Notes: generated by a model from the sequence alone, not told the origin. Positions 8,933-17,397 are shown, counted from the stretch's first letter. The stretch is DNA of 64,000 nucleotides from JAOPZW01 sp036379935 (GCA_036379935.1 DASVFT010000022.1:1-64000), one strand, 5' to 3'. Program-made: numbers and translations.

Positions 8933-9627
8933 GCGGTCGTCTCGGTGGGCTGCGCCCCGTTGGGCGGGGCGAGCGCGGGCTGCTGTTCGGCGGAGCCCGC
9001 GACGGCGCGCAGCACATCGAGCTCGGCGGTCAGCGCGCGCTCGTGCTCGCGCTCGGCACGCACGTCGGCGGCCGCAACCTCCGCTTGCGCGGCCAGGCGC
9101 GTAGCCCGCGGCCCGAACGCGAGCACGAAGGCGACCGGCGCCGTGACACGCGGATCGATTTCGACGCTCGTGGGGAGCTCGACGCTCTCGCCTTCTGGGA
9201 GGAGCGCCGCCCCGCGCAATGCGACCTCGTGGAACAGGACATGGTCGGGCGGCAGCAGGCGCCGAAGCTCCCCGACGGCGCCTTCGCCCCATGCGCTTGC
9301 TCGATCGGCATACGCTTGCCCGCCGTAGGCCTGGTTGGGGACGGCGAGCACCACCGTGGCTCCGCGGTTGGCCGAGATGGCCACGAGGGCCTCGACGACG
9401 GCGACGAAATCGGCGAGGTGCTCGAGCACTCCGGCGCACGCGATGACGGCACCGTCGGCCGTGTGCTCGTGCAGAGCGGCGACAAGCGCGTCTGCCTCGG
9501 GCGGATCGCCTGTGAGCGACGCGACGTCCACTATCGCCTGGTCGCCCGCCAGCTCCTGCACGAGCCGGGCCAGCAGTGCGCGCTCGCGCGCGGCGGACGG
9601 GCTGGGGGTCTGCTCACTGGCCGACAT
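8929..9627 (-). CDS. degenerate class-I methyltransferase-like protein
   Basis: A 232-residue protein. The middle resembles the post-motif-II part of a class-I SAM methyltransferase (VIACAGVLEHLADFVAVVEAL, then ATVVLAVPNQAYGG), but the SAM-binding motif I (D-x-G-x-G-x-G) is absent: the corresponding region reads AIVDVASLTGDPPEAD. The C-terminal third is helical and acidic. It is translationally coupled to the glycosyltransferase downstream. It may have lost catalysis and serve as a partner protein. Start ATG at 9627, with a TACCAT hexamer 8 nt upstream. Confidence 0.7.
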   Translation of the reverse strand: MSASEQTPSPSAARERALLARLVQELAGDQAIVDVASLTGDPPEADALVAALHEHTADGAVIACAGVLEHLADFVAVVEALVAISANRGATVVLAVPNQAYGGQAYADRASAWGEGAVGELRRLLPPDHVLFHEVALRGAALLPEGESVELPTSVEIDPRVTAPVAFVLAFGPRATRLAAQAEVAAADVRAEREHERALTAELDVLRAVAGSAEQQPALAPPNGAQPTETTA

Positions 9628-9635
9628 GGCGCCAG

Positions 9636-9641
9636 ATGGTA
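9636..9641 (-). promoter_or_regulatory. -10 hexamer TACCAT for the operon 9627 to 6510
   Basis: The hexamer ends 8 nt before the ATG at 9627; it is part of a divergent promoter pair with 9666-9671. Confidence 0.5.
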
Positions 9642-9665
9642 GCCGCGGGCCTGGTCGGCGCTCGC

Positions 9666-9671
9666 TACCGT
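9666..9671 (+). promoter_or_regulatory. -10 hexamer TACCGT for DUF2142 copy 2
   Basis: The hexamer ends 7 nt before the GTG at 9679; no ribosome-binding site. Confidence 0.5.
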
Positions 9672-9678
9672 TGCCGAC

Positions 9679-11139
9679 GTGCCGCAGGTGCTGAGGCGGG
9701 TCGCCGGCCGGGCGGGCCGCATCGAGCGGCCGCTGCTCGTGCTGCTTGCCATCGCGGTGTCGCAGACGCTGGCATGGAGCATCCTGCTTCCGCCGTGGCA
9801 GGGCGCGGACGAGATCTCCCACTTCGCCTACGTCCAGCGGATGGTGGAGACGCGCTCGATCCCGTGGTTTCCAGGCGGCAACCCCGGCGATCCGAGAGTG
9901 TCCTACTCCACCGAGGCGGACACGGCAGCCCGCTGGGGCGGCACACTCGGCGTCCTGCTCAACCCGAGCGGGCGCCCTCCGGGCTCGCCCGTGGCCGAGC
10001 GGCTGTGGCGCGAAGCGGATCGGCCGCTCACCCACAAGGACCGCGCGAACGGCGGCTACACGTCGTCGATGGCCTATCCGCCGCTGTACTACCTCTACGC
10101 CGCGATCCCCTACGCGGCGACCAGCTCGCTCTCGATCTTCGACCGCGCGTTCGCCATGCGCGCGTTCAACCTGCCGCTCGTTGTCGCGATCGTGTGGCTC
10201 AGCTGGCTGATCGCCGGCGAGCTGCTCGGTCGGCGACGATGGCCGCAGGCACTGGCCACCGCGGCGGTCGCGCTCAACCCGCAGCTGATGCAGCTCGGCG
10301 CGGTGGTCAACCCCGACATCCTGCTGTCGGTTGAGTGGATCGGATTCTTCTACCTGGCAATCATGGCGATCCGCCACGGGCCCACGCGGGGGCGGGTGCT
10401 GGGCATGGTGGCGCTGTGCGTGGCGTCGGGCTTCACGCACGGGCGGGGCCTGCCGATCGTCGTGCCGGCGGCGCTCGTCGCCGCGAGCCTGGTCATCCGC
10501 TATCGGCGGCCGGGGCGCAGGGTGCTCGTCGTGGGCGCCATCGCCACGGCGGCGGTCGCCGCGGTCGCGCTGTACGGTGCTGTCGCATACGCAACGCTCG
10601 GCGACCCCTCGTCGCTGCGCCTGCGCGAGTTCGCGTCCTACCTATGGCAGTTCTACCTGCCCAAGCTGAGCTTCATGAACCCCGCGATCGGGCCAGTGTG
10701 GCATGCCCGCCAGGTCTTCATCGATCGCTTCTATGGCACGTACGGCGGCCTCGACGTCGTCTTCACGCCGGGGGCGCTGAACCTGCTCAACGACCTGTCC
10801 AGGGCGGCGATCGTGCTCGCTCTCGTCGGCTTGGTGAGACGCCGCCGCGGCGTGCGCCGCTGGCCGGACATCGTCGGCCTCTTCGTCGTGGCCGGCGCCG
10901 CCTACCTGTTCTTCATGCACCTTGCGGCCTTCCGGTCGCTCGTCTCCGGGGCGGGCGATCCGGTCCTCACCGGCCGCTACCTGCTGCCGTTCATGCCGGT
11001 CTACGGGATGGCTATCGCCCTGGCCGTCGCGTGGCTGCCGCGGCGGTTCGCCCCCGTCGCGGCTGGCGTGGTCGTGGGCGGCCTGACTCTGCTCTCCGTG
11101 GGGGCCTTGGGGTTCGCCCTTGCGAGGTACTATGCGTAG
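9679..11139 (+). CDS. DUF2142 polytopic membrane protein (copy 2)
   Basis: A 486-residue paralogue of the protein at 1894-3336. SILLPPWQGADEISHFAYV replaces the PDEPGH motif of copy 1 with ADEISH. Both copies keep MAYPPLYYLYAAI/NPPLYYAYAAL, the VNPD tetrapeptide, and SYLWQFYLPKL. About ten membrane segments. Its stop overlaps the ATG of the small partner gene by 8 bp, as in copy 1. Probably a GT-C-like membrane enzyme or polysaccharide-processing protein; the activity is not established for the family. Confidence 0.82.
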   Translation: MPQVLRRVAGRAGRIERPLLVLLAIAVSQTLAWSILLPPWQGADEISHFAYVQRMVETRSIPWFPGGNPGDPRVSYSTEADTAARWGGTLGVLLNPSGRPPGSPVAERLWREADRPLTHKDRANGGYTSSMAYPPLYYLYAAIPYAATSSLSIFDRAFAMRAFNLPLVVAIVWLSWLIAGELLGRRRWPQALATAAVALNPQLMQLGAVVNPDILLSVEWIGFFYLAIMAIRHGPTRGRVLGMVALCVASGFTHGRGLPIVVPAALVAASLVIRYRRPGRRVLVVGAIATAAVAAVALYGAVAYATLGDPSSLRLREFASYLWQFYLPKLSFMNPAIGPVWHARQVFIDRFYGTYGGLDVVFTPGALNLLNDLSRAAIVLALVGLVRRRRGVRRWPDIVGLFVVAGAAYLFFMHLAAFRSLVSGAGDPVLTGRYLLPFMPVYGMAIALAVAWLPRRFAPVAAGVVVGGLTLLSVGALGFALARYYA

Positions 11140-11944
11140 GCTGGCGCTCGTCGCCGTCCTTGCCGGTCTTGTCGTCGTCATCATCGGCGCACTGTCGTGG
11201 TGGCGCCCGTTCCTGACGACGGAGCGCGGCTACCCGGCGTCGATCCCGCAGCCCTCGCCGCTCTACACAATCCCGTTGGTGGACCTCATACGCGGAGCGC
11301 AGGTGTGCTTCGGCCCCGCGGTCATGGACACCCAAAGCGAGCTCGCGGTCTTCCGGGTCAGCACCGCCAAGCGTCCGGGAAGCCCGATCAACCTGACCAT
11401 CCAGGGGTCTGGCTACCGCTTCGCGGGTCGCACGCGCGGCGGCTACGCCGATAACGAGGTCCTACATGTACCGGTCCAGCCGCCGAAGCACGACCTTGCG
11501 GTACGCATCTGCATGCGCAACGCGGGCAACCGCAAGATGTCGCTGTTCGGAGCCAACGACCAGACCAAGGCTCCCTTCAAGGTCACGGTCGACGGCAAGG
11601 ACAGCGGGACAGCGGTCCAGTTCGCCTTCTACGAGCGCAAGCCGGTGTCGATCGCCGCTCGGTTGCCGACGATCGTTCACCGCATGCAGGTCTTCCGGCC
11701 CGCGTTCCTGGGCCCGTGGCTCTTTTGGCCGCTGGCCTTCATGTGCGTGGTAGGCCTCCCGCTCGGCGCCCTGTGGGCGCTATGGCGGGCGATCGTCGAC
11801 GACGAGTACATGGCGGCCCAAGGGCTACCCTTGAGCGGCGATGCTCGCCGCGATGACCGACCGGCCGCTGCGCCTGGCCTTCGTCGGGCAGTCGACCTTC
11901 TTCGAGGCGTGCGTCCTCGAGCCCGGCGTCGATCCGCGCCTTGA
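11132..11944 (+). CDS. two-TM membrane protein, partner of DUF2142 (copy 2)
   Basis: A 270-residue paralogue of 1221-1901: hydrophobic start (LALVAVLAGLVVVIIGALSWW), outside domain with CMRNAGN, then TIVHRMQVF and a second membrane segment. Homology ends near VDDEYM. The last 45 residues (Arg-rich) have no counterpart in copy 1 and overlap the next gene by 104 bp, so the original stop was probably lost and the tail is read-through of the next gene's start region. The ATG at 11132 overlaps the DUF2142 stop by 8 bp. Confidence 0.7.
   Translation: MRRLALVAVLAGLVVVIIGALSWWRPFLTTERGYPASIPQPSPLYTIPLVDLIRGAQVCFGPAVMDTQSELAVFRVSTAKRPGSPINLTIQGSGYRFAGRTRGGYADNEVLHVPVQPPKHDLAVRICMRNAGNRKMSLFGANDQTKAPFKVTVDGKDSGTAVQFAFYERKPVSIAARLPTIVHRMQVFRPAFLGPWLFWPLAFMCVVGLPLGALWALWRAIVDDEYMAAQGLPLSGDARRDDRPAAAPGLRRAVDLLRGVRPRARRRSAP
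11826..11831 (+). promoter_or_regulatory. -10 hexamer TACCCT for the gene at 11841
   Basis: The hexamer ends 9 nt before the ATG at 11841 and lies within the tail of the upstream reading frame. It favours the first of two in-frame ATGs (11841 and 11853). Confidence 0.42.
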
Positions 11945-12779
11945 GCCGCGCTTTCACGAGTTCCGGGGCGGCGGCGACGCCACCGCCCTGCTGGCTTCGC
12001 TCGAGCGCTTCGACCCGGACGTCATCCTCGTCTTCCGCCCCGAGATCATCCCGGCCGGCGCCTTCGCGCCGCTGCGCGCGACGACCGTCGGCTTCCTGAC
12101 CGAGCCGTTGCCGCGGACAAGCAACGGCAACGCCGCCGCCCACGAGGATCTGGAGCGCCGGCTGTGGGAGCTCGGCCAGGTCGACGCGTCGAACTACGAC
12201 CGGATCGTCGCCTTCGACCCGTTGATCGCCGAGACCGCCGATCGCCTGCTGCCGATCTGGCGGGCGGTCCCCATCCCCGTCTCGGATCGCTACTTCCGTC
12301 CGGTGGCCGCGCCCGATCCGGCCTCCCCGCCGCTGTTCGTCGGGCGCTCGACCGAGCATCGTGAGCGGCTGCTCACGCCGTCCAAGCACCGCTTCGACGT
12401 CTTGCACCTGGCGTTCGGCGTCGATGCGGCGCGACTGCAGCGGCTCATGGGCGAGCACTGGCGCGCCATCAACGCTCACAACGAGCCCTACCCGAGCTTC
12501 GAGAATCGCGTGTGCCTGCACCTCGCGGCCGGGCATCTCGTGCTGAGCGAGGCGCTGAGCCCGTCGCACGGCCTCGAGCCCGACATCGACTTCCTGGAGT
12601 TTCGAGGAGCCGATCACCTGGAGCGCCTGCTGGCCGCGCTGCAGCGCGACGCCACGCTCTGGCACGCCGTGCGCGTGCGTGGACGGCGCAAGGCCGAGCA
12701 GTTCCGAGCCTCGCGTGTCTACCCGCGGATCGTCTCTGACCTCCTCGCTGACCTGCGGGCGTTCGGCTCCCCTCGCTAG
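11841..12779 (+). CDS. GT-B glycosyltransferase-like protein (CgeB/DUF3880-like)
   Basis: A 312-residue protein: RLAFVGQSTFFEACVL at the start, DPDVILVFRPEIIP, then VPIPVSDRYFRP and LFVGRSTEHRERLL at the domain boundary. The C-terminal half has PSFENRVCLHLAAGHLVLSE, the loop seen in CgeB-like GT-B proteins (E-N-R or F-x-N-R followed by E-x2-A-G-G-h). No membrane segment. It probably transfers a sugar in the same pathway. Assignment by motif only; confidence in the fold is higher than in the activity. Confidence 0.65.
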   Translation: MLAAMTDRPLRLAFVGQSTFFEACVLEPGVDPRLEPRFHEFRGGGDATALLASLERFDPDVILVFRPEIIPAGAFAPLRATTVGFLTEPLPRTSNGNAAAHEDLERRLWELGQVDASNYDRIVAFDPLIAETADRLLPIWRAVPIPVSDRYFRPVAAPDPASPPLFVGRSTEHRERLLTPSKHRFDVLHLAFGVDAARLQRLMGEHWRAINAHNEPYPSFENRVCLHLAAGHLVLSEALSPSHGLEPDIDFLEFRGADHLERLLAALQRDATLWHAVRVRGRRKAEQFRASRVYPRIVSDLLADLRAFGSPR

Positions 12780-12782
12780 CCT
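12777..12782 (+). promoter_or_regulatory. -10 hexamer TAGCCT for the methyltransferase at 12792
   Basis: The hexamer ends 9 nt before the ATG at 12792 and overlaps the stop codon of the upstream gene. Confidence 0.48.
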
Positions 12783-12791
12783 GCGATCCCC

Positions 12792-13700
12792 ATGAGCACG
12801 AGCACGAACGCCCGCAGGGCGCAGGTCGTCGCGGCGCGCGCGCTGCGCGCGGCCGCCGATCGGCTGGCGCCCCCGTCCGGCAAGGTCGAGTTCTCGATCC
12901 GGCATCCGCGTGCCCATTCGGTCCACGAGCGCCTGCACCGCTTTCCCGAGGTCAGCGAGGAGGAGTCGCGGCAGCTGGAGCTCATCGACTACTTCGGCTG
13001 GGAGATCGGCCACAAGGCCCAGGCGTGCAAGCGCTGGTTCTTCGGCGACGACGCCGCGCACCCTCGCTTCCTGGAGAACCTCGGGATCTCGTACTGGGAG
13101 TACGCGGTCATGCATCAGTACGCGCTCTTCAACCGGTACAGCCCTCAGCGGCAGGACATGTTCTGGGTATACGACGAGATCCTGCGGCGGCTCGAGCGGC
13201 TCGGCGGGCCACAGCAGCTGCCCGTGCTGGATTTCGGCTGCGGGCTCGGGCAGATCGGGCTGGGTTTCGCGCTCGACGGCTATCGCGTCGTCTCGGCCGA
13301 CAAGGTCCCCGAGGAGCTCGCGTTCGTCCGTTACCTCTTCGAGAGCCGTGGCCTGATGCCCGACATCTGCCAGGCCGAGGGAGACCGCGACTACTACGAC
13401 TCAGGGGCCGATGGGCGGCGCTTCGGATGTGTCATCGAGTGGTCGGTCTTCGAGCACATCTACGATCTGGTCGAATGCACGGACGCGATCACGCGCGGTC
13501 TCGTGCCTGGCGGGATCTTTGTCACGACGACGCTCGCCAAGGACTGGACGCCGGAGCTCAAGGAGCACTACATTCACGATTCCGGCGACGAGAAGATCTC
13601 CGACCAGTTGTTCTCTAGGGAGATCGAGGACTACGTCGCCGAGCACTTCGACGTCGTGTCCAACCCACGCTCGATCGCCAAGCTGCTAATCAAGAAGTAG
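12792..13700 (+). CDS. class-I SAM-dependent methyltransferase
   Basis: A 302-residue protein. Motif I is clear (LPVLDFGCGLGQIGLGFAL near residue 145), followed by the acidic motif II (VVSADKVPEEL) and a post-motif CVIEWSVFEHIYDLVE. About 130 residues precede the methyltransferase core and include GWEIGHKAQACKRWFFGDD. It probably methylates a sugar or a chain end; terminal methylation often signals export through Wzm/Wzt, whose genes follow on the other strand. It converges on wzm with a 3-bp gap. Confidence 0.82.
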   Translation: MSTSTNARRAQVVAARALRAAADRLAPPSGKVEFSIRHPRAHSVHERLHRFPEVSEEESRQLELIDYFGWEIGHKAQACKRWFFGDDAAHPRFLENLGISYWEYAVMHQYALFNRYSPQRQDMFWVYDEILRRLERLGGPQQLPVLDFGCGLGQIGLGFALDGYRVVSADKVPEELAFVRYLFESRGLMPDICQAEGDRDYYDSGADGRRFGCVIEWSVFEHIYDLVECTDAITRGLVPGGIFVTTTLAKDWTPELKEHYIHDSGDEKISDQLFSREIEDYVAEHFDVVSNPRSIAKLLIKK

Positions 13701-13703
13701 GGG

Positions 13704-14603
13704 TTAGAGCTCTTCCGCGATCCGCGGTGCGCGGCGGCTGAAGACCAGCCAGCCGATGATCAGGATCGCAATGGCTATCGCCAGCGGCAGGCCCAGTCGC
13801 AGGGTGCCGCCGATCGCCTCCGCCGCGCTCGGGTGGCCTGACCCGAAGATGGCATAGCGGGACTGCTGCAAAATGGCAGCGAACGGATTGAGCATCACCA
13901 GCTGCCCGAGCGTTTCCGATCTCTCCGCCACCGTCGTAATCGTGTAGAAGATCGGCGTCCCATAGAACATCAGCGACAACACGACGTCCCAGATCGGCTC
14001 GATGTCCCGGTAGCGCACATACAGCGACGACAGCAGCATCGCGAGCCCCGTCGAGAGGACCACAAGCAGGACGATGAGGATGGGGAACTCCAGCCATTGC
14101 ACGCGCACCGAGCCGCCGTCGACGAGCAGGAACACGAACACGGGCAACAGGTTCAGGGCGAGGTTGAAGAGAGCCGTGAGCACCGTGGCCAGCGGGACTG
14201 CCAGGCGCGGGAACTCGATCTTGCGCAGAAGACTCTCCCGGTTGACGAGCGAGCTCAGCGAGCCCTTCGTCGCGTCCGCGAAGAACGTGTAGAGCACCAG
14301 GCCCAGCAGGAGTGCCTCGGCGTAGAAGGGCGCGGAGTCGAGCGCCAGGATCTTCGAGAAGAGGACGTAGAGGATCCCGAAGAGCAGCAGCGGGCGCATG
14401 AGCTGCCAGAGGTAGCCCAGTGCCGAGCCGAAGAAGCGCAGCTTGAACTCCGTGATGGCGAGGGTCCGGGTCAGGTGCCAGAAGCGGCGGGGATCGGAGC
14501 CGAGCGCCGTCGGGCCCTTGATCGGGCGCATTGCCGCGAGCGCGGCGGGGTCCGGCGCCGCGCGCGCATCGGTCTGCTCGGGGTGCGTCGTCACCGAGTT
14601 CAT
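13704..14603 (-). CDS. polysaccharide ABC exporter, permease (Wzm/TagG type)
   Basis: A 299-residue ABC-2 permease. After a soluble N-terminus, RFFGSALGYLWQLMRPLLLFGILYVLF is the family's first membrane segment. Six segments are seen in all, with the amphipathic SSLYVRYRDIEPIW and MLNPFAAILQQSRYAIFG found in O-antigen and teichoic-acid exporters. Its ATG overlaps the ATPase stop by 4 bp. It moves undecaprenyl-linked polymer across the membrane with the Wzt-type ATPase. Confidence 0.9.
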   Translation of the reverse strand: MNSVTTHPEQTDARAAPDPAALAAMRPIKGPTALGSDPRRFWHLTRTLAITEFKLRFFGSALGYLWQLMRPLLLFGILYVLFSKILALDSAPFYAEALLLGLVLYTFFADATKGSLSSLVNRESLLRKIEFPRLAVPLATVLTALFNLALNLLPVFVFLLVDGGSVRVQWLEFPILIVLLVVLSTGLAMLLSSLYVRYRDIEPIWDVVLSLMFYGTPIFYTITTVAERSETLGQLVMLNPFAAILQQSRYAIFGSGHPSAAEAIGGTLRLGLPLAIAIAILIIGWLVFSRRAPRIAEEL

Positions 14604-15820
14604 CGCTGGAGGGCCACCTCGAACGGGAGGTCGACCAGCCCTCCCGTGCTGCGCATCCCGGTAACCAGCACGTCGGCGAAGCGCTCGCGCCGGTCGATCC
14701 AGGCCAGGCCGGCGCCGCCGCCGCGGGCGACCGCCGGCGTGGCGTCGTAGCGGCCAGGAGCCAGGTGGTTGGTGAACGTGATGCGGAACTGGATCTCCTC
14801 GCCGGCGCCGAACGTCCCTGGCTCGGGGTCCGTCCACAGATTCGACGCGGCCAGCAGCGTGTCCCGGTTCGCGTTCTGCAGGTTGACCCCGAACAGCGGG
14901 TTCTCGACGCGCTCGTGGAAGCGGACCCGGCACACGAAGGCGCATGGCTCGCCGGACGCCAGGACATCCGTACGCGCGCCATCGGCGTCCTCGAACCAGG
15001 CCTCCTCGATGGTCGCGCGGCCGTCGCCGTAGCGGTCGGGCTCGTCGCGGTCCACGCCGGCGCGGGCGCGGTCGGAGAAGTTGAGCTCCAGGTAGCGGTT
15101 GCCGACGCGCTCGGGGTCGCCGAGCTCGACCATGCGGCCGTTCTCCAGGAGCATCGCCCGGTCGCAGAAGCGCTGGACGGCGGCCATGTCGTGGGTGACG
15201 AGGAGGACGGTCCGGCCCTGCTGGCGGATGCGCGCGAATTCGTCGAAGCACTTCTGCTGGAAAGCGGCGTCGCCGACGGCGAGCACCTCGTCGATGAGCA
15301 GGATGTCGGCGTCGACCTGGATCATCACCGAGAACGCCAGTCGGACCTCCATGCCGGAGGAGTAGTTCTTGAGCTTGAGGTCGACGAAGTCCTCGAGCTC
15401 GGCGAAGGCGATGACCTCGTCGAAGCGGCGGGCGGCCTCGCGCGGGGACAGGCCGAGCATGGTGGCGTTGAGCATCACGTTGTCGCGCGCGGGCAGGTCG
15501 GGGTTGAACCCGACGCCGAGCTCGATGAACGTGGAGAGGCGGCCGTTGACGTAGATCGCGCCGCTGTCGGTGGCGTAGATCCCGGCCAGGCACTTCAGCA
15601 GCGTGGACTTGCCCGAGCCGTTGCGGCCGACGATCCCGAAGAACTCACCGGGCGCGACGTCGAACGAGACGTCGCGTAGGGCGTGCAGCGTCTCGTGGGA
15701 GTGGCCGCGAAAGGGGTGCAGCACGCGCTCCTTGAGCGTGTGCACCTGCTCGTGCGGGAGCACGAAGTCCTTGCTGACCGCGTCGACCCTGACGGCCGGC
15801 AGTGGTGTGGACGAAGTCAC
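14600..15820 (-). CDS. polysaccharide ABC exporter, ATPase with Wzt carbohydrate-binding domain
   Basis: A 406-residue protein. Walker A GRNGSGKSTLLK near residue 66, signature YSSGMEVRLAF, Walker B ADILLIDEVLAVGD, and the switch histidine in LLVTHD. After residue 250 a beta-rich C-terminal domain follows (VNPLFGVNLQNANRDTLLA-like segments). This is the Wzt_C domain that recognises the modified non-reducing end of the polymer. GTG start; the divergent ctaA start is 30 bp away. It forms an operon with the permease. Confidence 0.92.
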   Translation of the reverse strand: MTSSTPLPAVRVDAVSKDFVLPHEQVHTLKERVLHPFRGHSHETLHALRDVSFDVAPGEFFGIVGRNGSGKSTLLKCLAGIYATDSGAIYVNGRLSTFIELGVGFNPDLPARDNVMLNATMLGLSPREAARRFDEVIAFAELEDFVDLKLKNYSSGMEVRLAFSVMIQVDADILLIDEVLAVGDAAFQQKCFDEFARIRQQGRTVLLVTHDMAAVQRFCDRAMLLENGRMVELGDPERVGNRYLELNFSDRARAGVDRDEPDRYGDGRATIEEAWFEDADGARTDVLASGEPCAFVCRVRFHERVENPLFGVNLQNANRDTLLAASNLWTDPEPGTFGAGEEIQFRITFTNHLAPGRYDATPAVARGGGAGLAWIDRRERFADVLVTGMRSTGGLVDLPFEVALQR

Positions 15821-15828
15821 CTGGGGAG

Positions 15829-15834
15829 ATTGTC
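15829..15834 (-). promoter_or_regulatory. -10 hexamer GACAAT for the ABC exporter operon
   Basis: The hexamer ends 8 nt before the GTG at 15820 in the 29-bp divergent gap with ctaA. Confidence 0.4.
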
Positions 15835-15849
15835 ATCCTTTCTGGCCCG

Positions 15850-16830
15850 ATGCGCGCCCGCCTTCGCCTCGCACGCACCCGTGTGCGCCTCTCCCCCGAG
15901 CGCTACTTCGTGGTCGCGGCCGTCGCGCTCGTCGCGCTGACCGTCATCGTCTTCACGGGCGCCGCGGTGCGCGTGACCGGCTCCGGACTGGGCTGTCCGG
16001 ACTGGCCGCAGTGCTATGAGAACGGGCGGCTCGTGGCCGAGCTCAACTCGCACGCATGGATCGAGTTCGGCAATCGCACGTTCACTGGTTTCGTCGCCGT
16101 GGCAGCGATCGCGGCGGGGCTGCTCGCGTTCTTCCGCACGCCGTTCCGGCGCGACCTCGCGGTCCTGGGCGTGCTGCTGCCCATCGGGGTCATGGGACAG
16201 GCCGTCATGGGCGGGCTGACGGTGCTGTACGGGCTGGCGCCCGGTTGGGTCATGGCCCATTACCTGCTCTCGATGACGATCCTCGTCGCCGCCGGCGCGC
16301 TCGCGTGGCGGTCGCGGCCGGCCTTCGAGCGCGGCGAGGAGCCGGCGGCGGACCGCGCCACGGCGCGGGCCGTGTGGGCGCTGTTCGTCCTCGGCGCCGT
16401 GACGATCTTCGTCGGCACGGCGGCCACCGCCGGTGGCCCGCACGCCGGCGGCTCCGGCACCGGCGACGTGGTGCACCGGTTCAGCTTCAAGGGCGCGTCG
16501 ACGGCGACGTGGCTCATCGACCGCCACGGCGTGCTCGCGGCGGGGCTCGGGCTCCTTGCCGTGGCGACGTGGTGGCTGGCGCGCCGGCGCGGCGCGAACG
16601 CCGAGCTTCAGCGGCGGCTGACGCGCATCTGCCTGCTCCTGGCGGCGCAGGGCGCGATCGGGATCACCCAGTTCCAGCTCGACCTGCCGGCGGAGATGGT
16701 CTGGGTCCACGTCGTCCTGGCCACGCTGCTCTGGGTGGGCATCGTGCTGGCGGCCATGCAGGTCGGCGTGCCCTCGCGGGTGCGCGCGGGCGCCGGCGAG
16801 CTCAGCGGTCCTCCGGCCATGGCCCGCTGA
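15850..16830 (+). CDS. ctaA: heme A synthase CtaA/COX15
   Basis: A 326-residue protein with eight membrane segments in two similar halves. It has the helix-1 motif TGAAVRVTGSGLGCPDWPQC with the extracellular cysteine pair, E-x3-R in WIEFGNRTFTG, and heme-ligand histidines in MAHYLLSM, DRHGVLAAG and VWVHVVLA. It oxidises the methyl of heme O to make heme A for cytochrome aa3 oxidase. The ATG at 15850 gives a normal start; a frame 16 codons longer would overlap the divergent gene. It is a housekeeping gene sitting within the polysaccharide locus. Confidence 0.93.
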   Translation: MRARLRLARTRVRLSPERYFVVAAVALVALTVIVFTGAAVRVTGSGLGCPDWPQCYENGRLVAELNSHAWIEFGNRTFTGFVAVAAIAAGLLAFFRTPFRRDLAVLGVLLPIGVMGQAVMGGLTVLYGLAPGWVMAHYLLSMTILVAAGALAWRSRPAFERGEEPAADRATARAVWALFVLGAVTIFVGTAATAGGPHAGGSGTGDVVHRFSFKGASTATWLIDRHGVLAAGLGLLAVATWWLARRRGANAELQRRLTRICLLLAAQGAIGITQFQLDLPAEMVWVHVVLATLLWVGIVLAAMQVGVPSRVRAGAGELSGPPAMAR

Positions 16831-16978
16831 GCTCGAACACGAACGCGAGCTTCTGCTCGTGGTAGAGCAGGACCACCTCGCCGACACGGTGGTGGACCTC
16901 GTCGGGTGGTGGGAGGCCGCTCTCGGCGAGCAGGCGGCGCAGGCGTTCCTCGGCTTCGGCGGGGGTAGGAGCGGGCAT
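16802..16978 (-). CDS. small conserved-looking soluble protein, 58 residues
   Basis: ATG at 16978 opens a 58-codon frame with typical high-GC codon use. The product is acidic, with helical AEAEERLRRLLAESGLPPPD and then a beta-like stretch EVVLLYHEQKLAFVFELSG. It converges on ctaA with a 29-bp overlap of the 3' ends. No family is recognised. The regular composition supports coding; there is no strong ribosome-binding site. Confidence 0.5.
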   Translation of the reverse strand: MPAPTPAEAEERLRRLLAESGLPPPDEVHHRVGEVVLLYHEQKLAFVFELSGPWPEDR

Positions 16979-17033
16979 GGACGCATGGTGGGCGGCGTCG
17001 CGTTACATGTCTGTTGCGGATTGCGCCAATGCC

Positions 17034-17111
17034 GCGCAAGACGACGCCGCCCCACGGCAGCGCAAGACGACGCCGCCGCACGGCAGCGCAAGGCGTCGCC
17101 GCCGGTGGCTC
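17034..17111. repeat. 26-bp tandem repeat, three units
   Basis: Units start at 17034, 17060 and 17086. Units 1 and 2 differ at one base; unit 3 is degenerate over its last third. It lies between two small minus-strand genes. There is no coding interpretation and no spacer structure. Confidence 0.75.
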
Positions 17112-17271
17112 AGGCCAGCCGCTCGGCCAGCACCACGGCGAGCACGATCACCGCGCCGGCGCCGATCCAGTTGGCGGCGCGGGCCACGAGGGAAGAGCGC
17201 ATGCGAGCCCGTCGCCGGGCGAGGTCGCGCCGCGACAGGGAGCTGGCGTAGATGCCGGGCGGCCGCTCCAA
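17110..17271 (-). CDS. small membrane protein, 53 residues
   Basis: TTG at 17271 is preceded at 5 nt by GGAGGA, one of the few strong ribosome-binding sites in the window. The product begins with a basic segment (SLSRRDLARRRARMRSSLVA) and ends with one membrane helix, WIGAGAVIVLAVVLAERLA. The positive-inside rule places the N-terminus in the cytoplasm. It is upstream of and divergent from rmlC. No family recognised. Confidence 0.5.
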   Translation of the reverse strand: MERPPGIYASSLSRRDLARRRARMRSSLVARAANWIGAGAVIVLAVVLAERLA

Positions 17272-17397
17272 GCTTCCTCCGCGCTCAATGCAACACCGCC
17301 GGACGGCGGCGCGCAATCGAGCGCACGACGATGTTGCCGCATCCTCCGGACGTTTCCGCGGGGCCGCCGCGCCCCGTGCCGAGGCGAGCCGGACCGC

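Noticed and set aside
17034..17111. Tandem repeat considered as CRISPR
   Set aside because: Units are contiguous with no spacers and no cas genes are near.
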